Assembly (NCBI GenBank): GCA_016165875.1
Contig: JABBOT010000014.1
Span: 1,783,078 to 1,847,077 of the forward strand
DNA from: Acanthopleura granulata
Taxonomy: Eukaryota; Mollusca; Polyplacophora; Chitonida; Chitonidae
DNA: 64,000 nucleotides
Direction of reading: 5' to 3'
Positions 11,801-23,800 of this stretch are shown piece by piece. A program made the translations under genes and the position numbers. Position 1 is the stretch's first letter; each line of letters opens with the position of its first letter. The notes below the pieces were generated by a model. It saw only the letters and a list, made by a program, of their open reading frames with translations. It ran no database searches and had not been told where the DNA came from.

Positions 11801-14800
11801 AATGCCCGGTAAATGATACTAACTAATGCTAACTAAGTGCGCATATTGGGTTCATCATTCAGTCAGATCAAGCCAAGGCCCACTTGTGCACTCGCCCTGA
11901 CATACGTTGTTGTACTTTGTACATCAGACGGTTTTTCAGTGGCGTCGCCTGAAATTAATCATACTCTTCACCGCGGATGGGCCGCTCTCCAGGCTCTCTC
12001 TACATCACTGCCACAACGTACTATCAAATTTTGCTCAGAAAGTTTGAACAAGGCCAAGTTTACTGGGGTGATAGCGATGGGGCATTCAAGTAGGGATGAC
12101 TGTGTAAACAAACACTCAGCCTCAACATTTGGTTAATATTAATACTTGACGGATATGCATTCACTCTTACATAGAGCTGGCACGGCGTTGTTCCAAACGA
12201 CAGTCAAGGTATTTGTACTGTTAAATGTGAGTCACACGTCCGCGCGGAGGTATATATATATATATATGTGTGTGATTAGGCAAATGCAAACAAGAACAGG
12301 TGGACAAACCTGTAAAGTGGTGCCAATGGTGTAAAACGAGCGTAGAGAGGGGTGCCTGCGCTATGCGCAGTATAGTGTCTAGTGGCAACAACAGTACACT
12401 GTAAAATGACCAATTTCCAACGCGATTAAAAAGAATGAATGATTATGACTTAACGCGACATCGGCAATATTTCAGCCATATCGTGGCGAGCGTTTAGTGA
12501 GTGATTAAACTTCAAACAAGCGTGTTTTATAAATATGCACATATATTTATGCATTAAACATAAGTTATTATTTAAGCATAGAAATTTACAGGGTACACAT
12601 ATTTTTAACTCCGTGGTAGTAAAAGGGTGTAACTTCACTGGTGTTTGCCATTTTTTTTTCTTGTTTGCTGTAAATGATAACGGTTGCGATATCAAATTTG
12701 GTGTTCTTTACGGCACGTGCTAATCACAGCGCACGTGATCCGCTGCCAGCACTCGTGATTAGTCCGAGTACTGACACACAGACAAACCAAGCGTATAACC
12801 GGAATTTACTATTTACAATGCCTCCGTGCTGAGTAAATTCTCGTTAACCCTCCACCTTTGCGATAATGATTTGTGGACAAACTGGTAAAGTGGCACTTGT
12901 GCTTTGCAGGAGGACAGTGGTCGGTTCGGCTTGGACGAGAGTCGCCACTGTGCAGGAAAAAGTACACCAGAGGCGTATAATGTCCAGTGCAGAATTTTTA
13001 CTCCAGGGGAGTTCCAATGCATACTCTCTACCTAGCGTGTTTTTTTTATAAAACTTTGTAAAAACCAGATCTTATAACTTTCAGATACCGTATACAAATA
13101 ACCGGGTGACCGGATTCAAGATGGTTTGCCCACTATTAAACCTGAATTCTCGCACTTTACGGCGAATGGCATACTAACACGAGCGTTGTAATCACGAGTC
13201 TTGTAAAAAAAATGTATTCAGCTTGACAAACTTGATACGTTGCCCATTGAGCCTCAGCATAAGATGATACAGACTGGTCGGTGTGCCGTGAATAAGTGGG
13301 GTGTCTTTTCTGCTGTTAGTGTATCCTGACAGAGTAGGCCCTCATGTTTCTTGTCTGTGTAGGGTCACTAAGCCTGGCAACATGTCATGTTTTAATGAAT
13401 GAGGCGGCGTGAAACCGGCAGGGCTTTCATTTTTCGAGAGGTTGGCATTTTTGCTCACTTTTAACTGTGATATCTCAGTTATGAAACGTCACAAAACTTA
13501 AAAGGACACGCGTTTAAAACTTTGGGTGGGATATCGAATGCATATATACATTTGCTTTAGTGTCTTGTCTCTGTAGTCAATCAGTAAATCCATCACTCAA
13601 ATAGGTCAATCACTGAAATCTATGTGGGTTTCTATGGTTACAGCAACGTGTGTTGGCGAACTACTGTCAGTTACGAACTGAGGATGATCTGTGTTTACCG
13701 ATGGGGGAGAAGGTGAGACGATGGTAGTAAATACATATATACAAATACATGTAGTGTCTTTTCGTATATCGATGTATTAATTCTAACAATATTAATAAAT
13801 TCACGACTACCTCAGTAATTTGCAACAAGAATTTCTTAAGTCTGTCCTCTCACTAATAGATTTTTATGTATGATCTACTTATGTAGCTGCTGTCGGTATA
13901 AAACAATATCAGTATGCGTCTACAAACGTGTGAAAGTATGTTGTGCTGGATGGGCTCGAAATGGCGATCGCTGCAACAAACGTAAGTACAGTAGTTACTC
14001 TACTGATACATAATTGTTTTGTAGTTACGAGCCACGTGTTTCTAAGTGACATCTCTAAGTAATTGATCAATTTTGTTTTATAAAGTTTTATTAACTTGAC
14101 TGCTGTTTTACGCCGCACGCAATAATATTGGACTTATATGACAATTGCCTGCATTACGGCGGGAGAAAATTAAGCGGAGCCCGGTGAAAACCCACGACCA
14201 TCCGCAGATGGCAGACCTTCCCACGTATGACTGGAGAGGAGGCTAGCATGAACTGGGCTTGAACTCTCAGCGTCCACATTCGTTAGAGGCTCTTGAGTCG
14301 ATGCACTGTTCCAGTACGTTAACCAGTCAGCCAGGGAGATTTCGATCATCTTGTGGTTTTGTTCACCAGGCTGTTTTTTACTTAGTTCTGATTTAGGACA
14401 GTACAAAATGTAGATTCCGCTGTTGATCTTTATGCATCAGTTTATGTTGCTTTTGAAAAGAGTTCACGAGTCCAAGATTACTGAGATCAGAGGATCAAAT
14501 CCAGAACTCGCTGGTTCCATTGTGTAGCCTACAGTGAAATGATCCAGAAGCCGGCCACCAAAGCGGTTTCTGTTAGTTCTACTCTGACTGGCTTCTTTTC
14601 TCGTCATCTCGCCTAGCTGTGGACAGTTGTGGTTTTCCCTCGAGGTTCGCCTGGTTCCACCAACCATCCCACCTCCAGCATAATGCTGGTCGCTGTCGTT
14701 ATATAAATGAAATATTCTTCAGTACAATGTAAAACAACATTGAAAAAGTTGAAAAAGTATTTTGACCATATCAAATGTGCAAGTATTGGGCCATCTGTAA

Positions 14801-17800
14801 TCATAGCCATCATACTAATATCAATGAATGAGGTTGAATTAATCAGAAGGAAAAACACATATAATTAACGCATTTTAGAATTCATAATAAAACGACACCT
14901 CTTCATACTCATAATCAAACGAAAAGCGCCAGCGTCTTAAGTCTTGTGGACGTTAATTAATATTGATCTGAACCCACACACAGTGTTACCTTATGAAGTT
15001 GGGCAGGTGGGGTGGGAGCTACATGTATACAGCAAGTTTAGATCAGCACACAGCATCTTCAACTGTCTCTAAATCTATATAAATTTTACTCTGGGCTGGC
15101 AAGTATATCTTTACTCTTAAGATTGTAACATTTTTTAATTATTTTCCAGCCATTTGCCGACCACAATGTTACAACGGAGGGAGGTGCATTGCTCCGAACA
15201 TGTGCATCTGCCCTCCAGGATTCCAAGGCGACTTATGTCAAACACGTAAGCCGTTACCTTACTAAGGATCGATGGTTTATCACGATTTACCTCGCCCGTA
15301 TAATTGACCGGCGTCTGATAAGCTAAAAGTTTAGTATTGTTTTAATCAAAGAGGCGAGTTGGTACTTTGATGCATAGTTTTTCGAGTCCTTCGGATAATG
15401 TTTGCTTTGGTTTTGAACTGGTGTCTTTGAGAGTTTTTCTCCAAAGCGGTATTGGGTACGATTCCTCTTCGTTAAATATGCGTTTTACTGCTACTAAGCC
15501 TTTTAGGATATCTGACAGATGTAGGGTTCGTGAACTGTCACTAAGCCGCTTTGGACCTCTGATGGATGTGGGATATGATGGTCACTGTTACTATTAGTTG
15601 CAATAATGTACCTCTCTCGCTTTCTCGCCTAAGCACCGCGAGAGTTACAATGTGCTTCGTATTCTAAAATGTCGATCTCCTGACTGAGAACTTTTATCGG
15701 TAATTATCTTCAAAACATAAGCCGTGTGGCCATTCAAAAGTTGCACAGAAGATTCCAGAAATTGACGAACAGCTGACATGGGTCAAAACCATCCAGTCAG
15801 TTGTTGGCGAATCCCGATTTATGACCACTTTTGCTTACTTTGTACCCGCCTCCATTTCCTGAAAAACACATAAATTTATACCTGGAATGAAACTTTAAAG
15901 CCTCTCCTACAAAATGATACCACCCAACAAGGGCAGCCAGAGGAGCAGAAGAAAATATATCTAAAAATAGAAAGGAACTACAGTCATCCTTCCCGACCCG
16001 GAAGCATTAATTGTGGAATGTAGCCAATTTGAGTGGGCTATTTTGGAAGCCGAAAGAAGATGTCTCGATACCTCACCAACTCGACCTTTCTAATACAGGA
16101 CGAGGTAGTGAGGGAGGCGAGCATGGAAGCTGATAGAGGACATCTTGCTACCCCGTTTGCCTACCTCGATTGGAAAGGTCGAGATAACGAGGTTACTATC
16201 AGCTTCCATGCTCCAACTCTTTGGGCCAATGTCAAAATATTATCAGGAATATCGGATTTGAAGAGAAAATCGGACAGACATGCAAACATGAAACCCATAG
16301 ACAGAGATTCCTTTACATATAGTTAAATAGTCTGGCCATTTGCTCGCTCAGGACTGTATTATCTCCTCTCTTGCAGCCGTGTGTGCCTATGAGAAGCCCT
16401 GTTACCCAGGCATCTGTGGCGATACTTGTACCTGCACAAACAAGCATGGTGGCAAGTTTTGCCTTCACCTGGGTAGGTATTATCGTATTAAATGACTTAC
16501 AGTATGTGACGACGGCTTACAGAGTGTCTCGGCTCATTTACTACGCCATTACGAATGACTTCGGGAGCTCAAATCAAGCCCTCGTCGGGTGTTTTTTACA
16601 TAGCCTTGCATATACGTCAGATAAGTTATAAAAAGTTATAAAACTTTTTGGCATCAAAATAAACGCAGTCACATGTTTGGACTGTATGGTGGGTTGTATG
16701 GACCATTTTGATAAAGTGGTTCACCAGTGACGTCAAACTTTTTTACACCTTTATGTTGAGGTCTGAATAAAGTTCTTGTGAAGAGTAATCCTCTAATTTT
16801 TGCCCGTGTATGAAAAAGCTAATGTGACATTAAAGTTTGGCTTAAGGGCCACGTCTCTGGTGAACCACTTTATCAATAAGATCCATAAAACCCACCAAAG
16901 AATCAAAATATTTGACTACAATTATTTTGGTAAGAAAAAACCTCGAAGTATTTTCAGATACAATTTTTAATGGTCTTTTCATTCACCGTACGACCATTTT
17001 TACGAGGTCTTTGCCTTTAAGCTATATTGTGGTGTATCAACATTTCACAAAAACAACGTAAATGTGAGGAAAATGAGCAAAGGTGTTTTGTTTTACTGAT
17101 ACAGAACCTACAGCGGAGCCTGAGATTACCACAGCTTCTGCCGTTATGTCTGTGATAGACACTAGCAACTATAACGTCAACTACTCCGTCAGAACCAATG
17201 CCACTTTGGAAAACGGAGTCGGTGCCGAAACCTTCTGGAGCAATCTCCCGTTTTTCAACCAACTGAATGTCAGCTGGGACTCCATGTACCAGCCAGAGGA
17301 AGACTATCCTCCCCGACCAAGTTACGTTAGCGACTTCAAGTTTGGCATAGCTCAGGCCGAGGTCAGGGTGCATCACTCGAAACGTGATAAAGGTGAGTTT
17401 TCCCAGTCCTCCTCCCCCCCCCCCAAATTTCGACCATCAACGACCAACTTCGTACGGGCAGTTGAGTGAAGTTGTTTCTTAAGCTGTCGTACACGCCGAG
17501 CTTTAGAGAAAGCTGGCGTCGTATAGTATCGGACACTAGAGCTTTGCATACCCGAGAGCTTAAGATTCAACTCAGCTCGACCATTGCGTCGGGTCCTACG
17601 CTTTCGTGTATGTACTATGCCGAGGAGATTCAAATGGAGTTGTGCGTCTGTCGTTACGTGTATGTCGGTGAATTTTAAAGTTCTATGTCAGTCGAAGACT
17701 GGGACCAACTCCGTACGACCAGTTGAGTTGAGTTGACACGCGTCTGAAGCTCTCGTGTATGCCAAGCTTTAAACCAACTCGGGCCTTATGCTCTCGCATA

Positions 17801-20800
17801 TGGCATGATTTAAGCTCTCGTCAAATAGCCAGTGGAAATTTCAGAAGGATATAGCTATATTAGTGTATTACCGTCTTCGTAGCTCGCTTAACTAGAAACA
17901 ATTAGCTTCAGCCTATTTTAGCGTATAGAATCACTGCATATATTTATAAAGTGGCACTGGACCAGATACATGTTGCCTACGTGGTGTGACCGGTTTCTGC
18001 TGATACATCACCCCATTAGCACTAAAAGCCCGCATCTCGGAGCGTTGCACACTTTCAGTTAATAGGCCTCTGGAGCCGACTCCTCAAAATAGTCAATATT
18101 TGAAGTATGATTTAAACGCCTTTTAAACGTAATACGTGTTATGGTGAGATAAATACAACAAACCTTACTTCTCCCGAAACAGATACTGCTGGTAATGTGA
18201 TTCATGCGTTACCTTTTCGCATGTTCGCAATAGATTTATTCAAGCAACTTCAGACGGCAGTATTCTACGAAAGCTACAAAAGTTATACTTTGTTGAGAAG
18301 CCCGGAAATTGGCCAACCAAGTCAATGTTATTTTGTCTTCAAAATCCAGACATAAAAAGTCCATAAATTGCGTTGAAAACTGCTTCTTCGTATGCAAAGA
18401 CACTGGGGAATTGTGATATATCGTGATTTTAAGTTCTGACTGAAGTTAAAAATCGATTTATGCAATCGAATCGAGGGGTAGATTTAAGGTTGGCATAAAC
18501 CTAGTGTTAACCTCTAAGGCGTATGTACAGAGTACGAAACTAAATGCAGTCTAAGCAGGACAGTATTCAGTACACAGTGATAAACTGATATGTAATATAT
18601 GAGTTATGGCTTAAAGGTGAATTCCGTGCGTTGGAAGGCCAGCCAGCAAACTACGGACGGTCGTGGATTTCCCCCGGGCTCTGCCACCCACCGTAATGCT
18701 GGCCAGCTTTGTATAAGTGAAGTATTCTTGAGTATTGCGTAAAACCCTATTCAAATAAATCATATAAACTAAAGGTGAATTGTGCCGGCTCTATTTTTCA
18801 CTTTACTTAACTCAATACTATACCTGTGATATACAAAAAATGATGCAAACTAAAAAATGTATCTGACGAGTAATTTAAGAATATAAAAGCATTTTTAACA
18901 CCAAAAATTCGCACATCGCTTGTCTTCCCTGGAATGGCGCTAGTGTGCCAAATATACATGACGTAATTGTGGCATTTCCGGTTTGGAGGCGCAGTGTTTT
19001 GAGCCTGTATTCTGGAACAAAACACGTCACCTAAAAATGCATAGAACATAATTAAGAGCGCTTATTTGGCTCTAAATTGTCACGTGCATGGCAAGGAAAT
19101 TAACCATTTTGGTCGCATGGATGGAATGGCATGAAAAACTATGCGCAATTGATTGCCACACAAAACGGCACATCGCCAGGATGACGACACACTCTACGGG
19201 GACATCATAGGCAAATAAATGTTTAGAGAATACAAAGGTCGGCCAACCGGTCTTTAAAAAAATATTCGTTAAAAATCTAGCGGGTTTCATTCCTTAAATT
19301 TATTCGGTTCGGTGTTTCAGACACCTCTATAACATACACTGTACTAATTTTGAGCGAAAAAAAACATGGTTAACATGGACAGTTGACCTTTAATCACTCG
19401 CTGGCTTATCCCCCCTTGAGTGTCACTCAAATGGAATATGCAAAGCTACTGGTTGAAACTCGCTAGAGTGCACAAGTAAAACTTTCTGTGTTGTCGGTAA
19501 AACCACAACCAGTGAGACATTCAGACAAACAGATATCATAAAGTTATTAAAATGGATAAAGAAAACTGTTATAAAATTAATAACCATTACCCTCCTTTCG
19601 ATTAACAGGCGTGTGGATTGTTGCATTAACTAAGACTGTGCCTTGTGAGGATAATGATGTTTCTCCTAGAAATCCAGAGGAGGGGATTCTGTATTGTCGT
19701 GTTGACGCCGGACGATTTCTGACAAGTCTTGAGCATGAAGATATGTAAGTATCTTTCTGCGCTGAATTTCAGTATCCAGTGTCGGTCAGTCAAATACTTT
19801 TCAATGTTCTCTGATATAAGATATGTGGTATATAAAGTTTCCAATATGCGGGCAACGGGAGAGATTCCCGCTGTTTTACAGGATGTTTAAATCAAATGTA
19901 TGCAGTTCCTCAACGGGAAGTTTAAGGTCCAGGAATCCGTCTTACGAAGAGGTTGTAACGCTACGTCAAACGTAACCACCATGGCGACGTATCTCTGCAG
20001 CATGTGTCGATCGTCATGACAGTTACGTTTGACCTAAGTTACACCCTGTTTGTAAAACGGACTCCTGCATGTCTGTATTCTCGAAATCAGGTGCTCTTTT
20101 TCAAAAAACACAGATCGCAGCGATAGACCCACCTTACTCCATACTTGGCCATCAAGATCGACAGAACAACCCTCTAATTCGCTCCGAGACTCCTCGGTAA
20201 CTACATGTGCTTGAATGATAGAGGAAGCGTATTTGTCAATAACATAATCTTTACCACTCTTTGGACTGCCTTAACCATCGTTGCAACCTACCCACTTCCA
20301 TTTCTTATGCTGCTATCGAGAGAACCCATCAACATAGCCATGTGTAGTAGCATTACTATGTTCAATCTAACACGATTTTCTAATACAGCTATCTACATAG
20401 CTTCTATCACTTCCGAGTTCTTAAAATTTCTAAGCTATCGCAATGAAGCACGGTCTGTCCAGGTTCAGGTACTGGCTGAATGGCTGATAGCTTCTATGAT
20501 ATTTGAGGTTTTTACTTTCATAGGCTGTTACGCGTTACTCATCACCTCGAACCTGTGACAGCACCACCCATAGCCCAATAGCGCGAGATACCGTATCTAT
20601 GATGAACCCTTCCTCGGGCAGTAGGTCAGCTAATACAGGGAAAGGTGTTACTAGTCCCGTCAACCTATCAAATTCGCACAGACAGCCTTGGTGCCATTGA
20701 AACTTCGCCGTCTTTCTAGTCATTCGAATAAGCGGACCACCAACTATTGAAGAATCTGAAATATTATACACCCACAATCCTAGAAAACTTCTGACTGCAG

Positions 20801-23800
20801 ACACATTTCTTTTATTTATTTATTTATTTGACTGGCGTTTTACGCCGTACTTAAGAATATGTCACTTATACGTCGGTGGCCAGCATTATGGTGGGAGGAA
20901 ACTGGGCAGAGCCCTGAGAAAACCCATGACCATCCGCTGGTTGTTGGCAGGCCTCCCAACGTATGGACGGAGACGAAGACAGCAGATACATTTGAAGAGA
21001 AGGGCCAGTCGGTAACAGCACCCACTCTTTCAGGATCGCAATTTATGCTAATTTATGACAGCACATAATTTAAAAATAGCACTCCCTATAAAGTGATCAC
21101 ATATAACCGCTGAAATCCTAGCTCCTGTTCATTTACCTCAATTTGAGGTTTATTCTAACTATAAATGCTTGAATGGTAACACCTGACACGTTCCCTAGCA
21201 CGATGGCTTAAGCAGAATTAGGTAAAAGGAAATGCATTAATGTTTATCGCAAATTTTTAGACGTCACTGGTCCAGAATTACTGGAAATACCATCATCATA
21301 TGTAATACACAACGACATGAAACCAAATGGAAGGGACCAGGCCTAGGGGATGCTAAATCCACCAGAAAAATCCCCATTTATGCAGGAAATTGTAAAGTCT
21401 GCACGACGCTCACGAACTTGAAATTTGAGAGGCCACAGCATAGAGAGCAAAGCTAGAGCAGTGACGACAGTGTGGATAGTTGACAAATGGTCACACGCTT
21501 TCCGGTGAAATCCGACCTTTTGTCAATAAATCTCAGTTAAGAAATCGGGGATGCTTAGAACATTTAACATACTACCATCGCCATTTTAACACCACCTCTA
21601 TATTATTCCTTCTTTGGTTTGAAATGATCATAAATGGGTGAGGGCACTAAACTCACGAAAGACCTTGTATCTATCTGCATTTCTAGTTCTTTCAACGAAA
21701 TTCGAAGTTCTTTTTCGAAGACACAACACCCCTAACGTGTACCGATTTGAAGAGGAGAACTATCGACACCCCAAGACACAATCCTGTTCAGTTTAAAACC
21801 GTGTTCTTTGCATGGGCTAAAAGTTTAAGACAGTGTAATCTGTGTAAACTCTGTTTAGAAACCTATACACTTCAACATTACTTATTAGACTGTGTTCATA
21901 ACACCACATTTTGGATGCAAACTAAATATTTGATCTCTGACTTTTCACATTATATTGATTTGAATTACACATGTATTATATTTGGTGTGTTACAGATATC
22001 TACTGAAAGCTGAAATTGTTAACTTCATTGGCTGATTCTTTACTTGTCGATATGCAACTTTTGTCACGACGCATCCTACTTATCCGCTAATTGCGCTAGA
22101 AAAATTGAATTTAAGTAGAAATGTGGTGAAAAAATTGCTTACAACATCGTTTGTACATTTCACATTGTGTACAGCAGGCGTGTGCCTAACCTCCTGTGAA
22201 GCCTCTCGGTCATAGGGGAAAACACGATATGTTGTAAAATGTGCCGTGGTAAATGAATGCCTTTTGTTGTGTACCGGGGTAAAAAAAAAGCCGAAAAACA
22301 TCACGCGAAGCCAGATTGTTTATTTAACTCACTAATACATTTTATTACATATTGTACCCACTAATCTCATATTTTAGGTTGGATATCAAGGTAAGATCGA
22401 AAAATGGTGGGTTTGTAAGTTTGGTCAAAGCTGGGAAATCACAGAAGATCGAGGCCTACAGTGGAGTATGGAAGGAGAAGGAGATGAAGTTCAGGTTTGA
22501 CTTTCGTAAGCCTTTCCATTGCAAGATGAATCGCTCGTGCACTGACCTTCCCATCAGCGTCGTCGGACCGGATATCCGCAAGGTGCGTGCACAAGGAAAT
22601 GACCACAGTGTTTCAATGCCTAGTATAATAACACAACAATTTATAATCGTAGCTAAACGAAAAGAAAACTTTAAAGTCATGTAAGCAGTGGTAGAAAGAC
22701 CATTAAAAACTCTCTGCTATGTGAGCTGAACCAAGTTGTTTTAGTTAAGCTTCTCTCATCGCCAGCAGTTGGATTCAGGCCTGCGACTGCTCAAGTCTGG
22801 TCGTCAAGACATGATTGTGGCAGACAAAATGGACTGGGTCCACTTTCGTAGCATGTTGTCTGCACCTAACGACGTTTTATATTTTTCTTGCACGTAACAA
22901 CTTCTTACATTTTGCCTGCAAGTAACGACTTAGAATACTGTATGCACGTAAGGACGTTGTATATTGCATGGACGTAACGACGTAGTACATCGTCTGCACG
23001 TAACAATGTATCATATTTGGCCTGAATGTAACGATGTAGTATACTGCCTGTCGATAAGGGCGTAGAATATTGCCTGCAACGGATTATATTTTGCTTGCAC
23101 GTAACCACGTACCATTATGCCTGCACGAACGACGTTGTATATTGTACGGACGTAATGACGTAGTATATTGCCGGTACGTAATGAAGGATTATATTCTGCT
23201 GGCACGATACGACAGGTTAATTTTGCTGCAACATAATGACGAGTTACATTTTGCTTGCACTTAACGGCGTATTTTATTTTGTTTCCGTGTAACGAAGTGA
23301 TATAGTTTGCTTGCACGTAACGACGTATTAAATTTTCTTTAGGCCTAACGAGGCATTATACTTCGACTATCACAAGATCACGTTATATCTGACTTCTGAC
23401 TAGTGCATGTAGCTTCCAGCTTAAACGGTTTCCATTTTGTGAACTGGCACTACTTTCAAATGGAAAGGGTACCAGGGCAACCAGCGACCAAGGAATGGCG
23501 TCACCATTGTACATAACATTGTGTGTATGTGTTTTGGAAAGAGGGTGGGAGGCGGGGGACATCTCTCCAAAGGTTATGGTTATAACTAAATCAGTAAATC
23601 GTCGTCAACTTATTCTTTTGCTTCCTTAAAATTTAACGTTTTTTCCAGTGTTATTTTTGGTAATATTTATCGTGTGACTGCAACACCTTGCAGAAGACCC
23701 CAAATAATTCACCACAGTTCACAGACACTCTGCTGACCATTTCTTGGTTCAATCCTATATTCTGAGTGCCCAAGCGATATACCATATAGGCTGCGATGCT

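Larger units (their letters stand above)
5885..13643. other. Intron 1, 7.8 kb, repeat-rich
   Basis: Holds a tandem SINE duplication (6937-7508), a CATA microsatellite (8756-9412), a MITE half-copy (9967-10085), a short repeat at 10261-10361 and a family E motif (12441-12492). The rest shows no exon that fits the phase of exons 1 and 2. A regulatory role for parts of it is possible but not visible. Confidence 0.5.

Noticed and set aside
11940..12136. Possible extra extracellular exon in intron 1
   Set aside because: The frame is open but its phase does not fit exons 1 and 2, and no domain is visible.
13913..13981. Shorter exon 3 beginning at the AG of 13911-13912
   Set aside because: It gives the right EMI end but does not match the phase left by exon 2; the upstream acceptor at 13884-13886 does and adds plausible EMI residues.
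17017..17376. Minus-strand ORFs overlapping receptor exons (also 23970-24278, 24736-25008, 25122-25385, 31232-31549)
   Set aside because: They are antisense shadows of exons 6, 9, 10 and 14.
20295..20360. Minus-strand His-Gly-Tyr-Val-Asp-Gly-Phe-Ser-Arg resembling an integrase core
   Set aside because: Too short, followed by a stop and out of place relative to the gypsy fragment; could be chance.
20205..20558. 117-codon plus-strand ORF with hydrophobic stretches
   Set aside because: Antisense to the region after the gypsy fragment; no domain or splice context.
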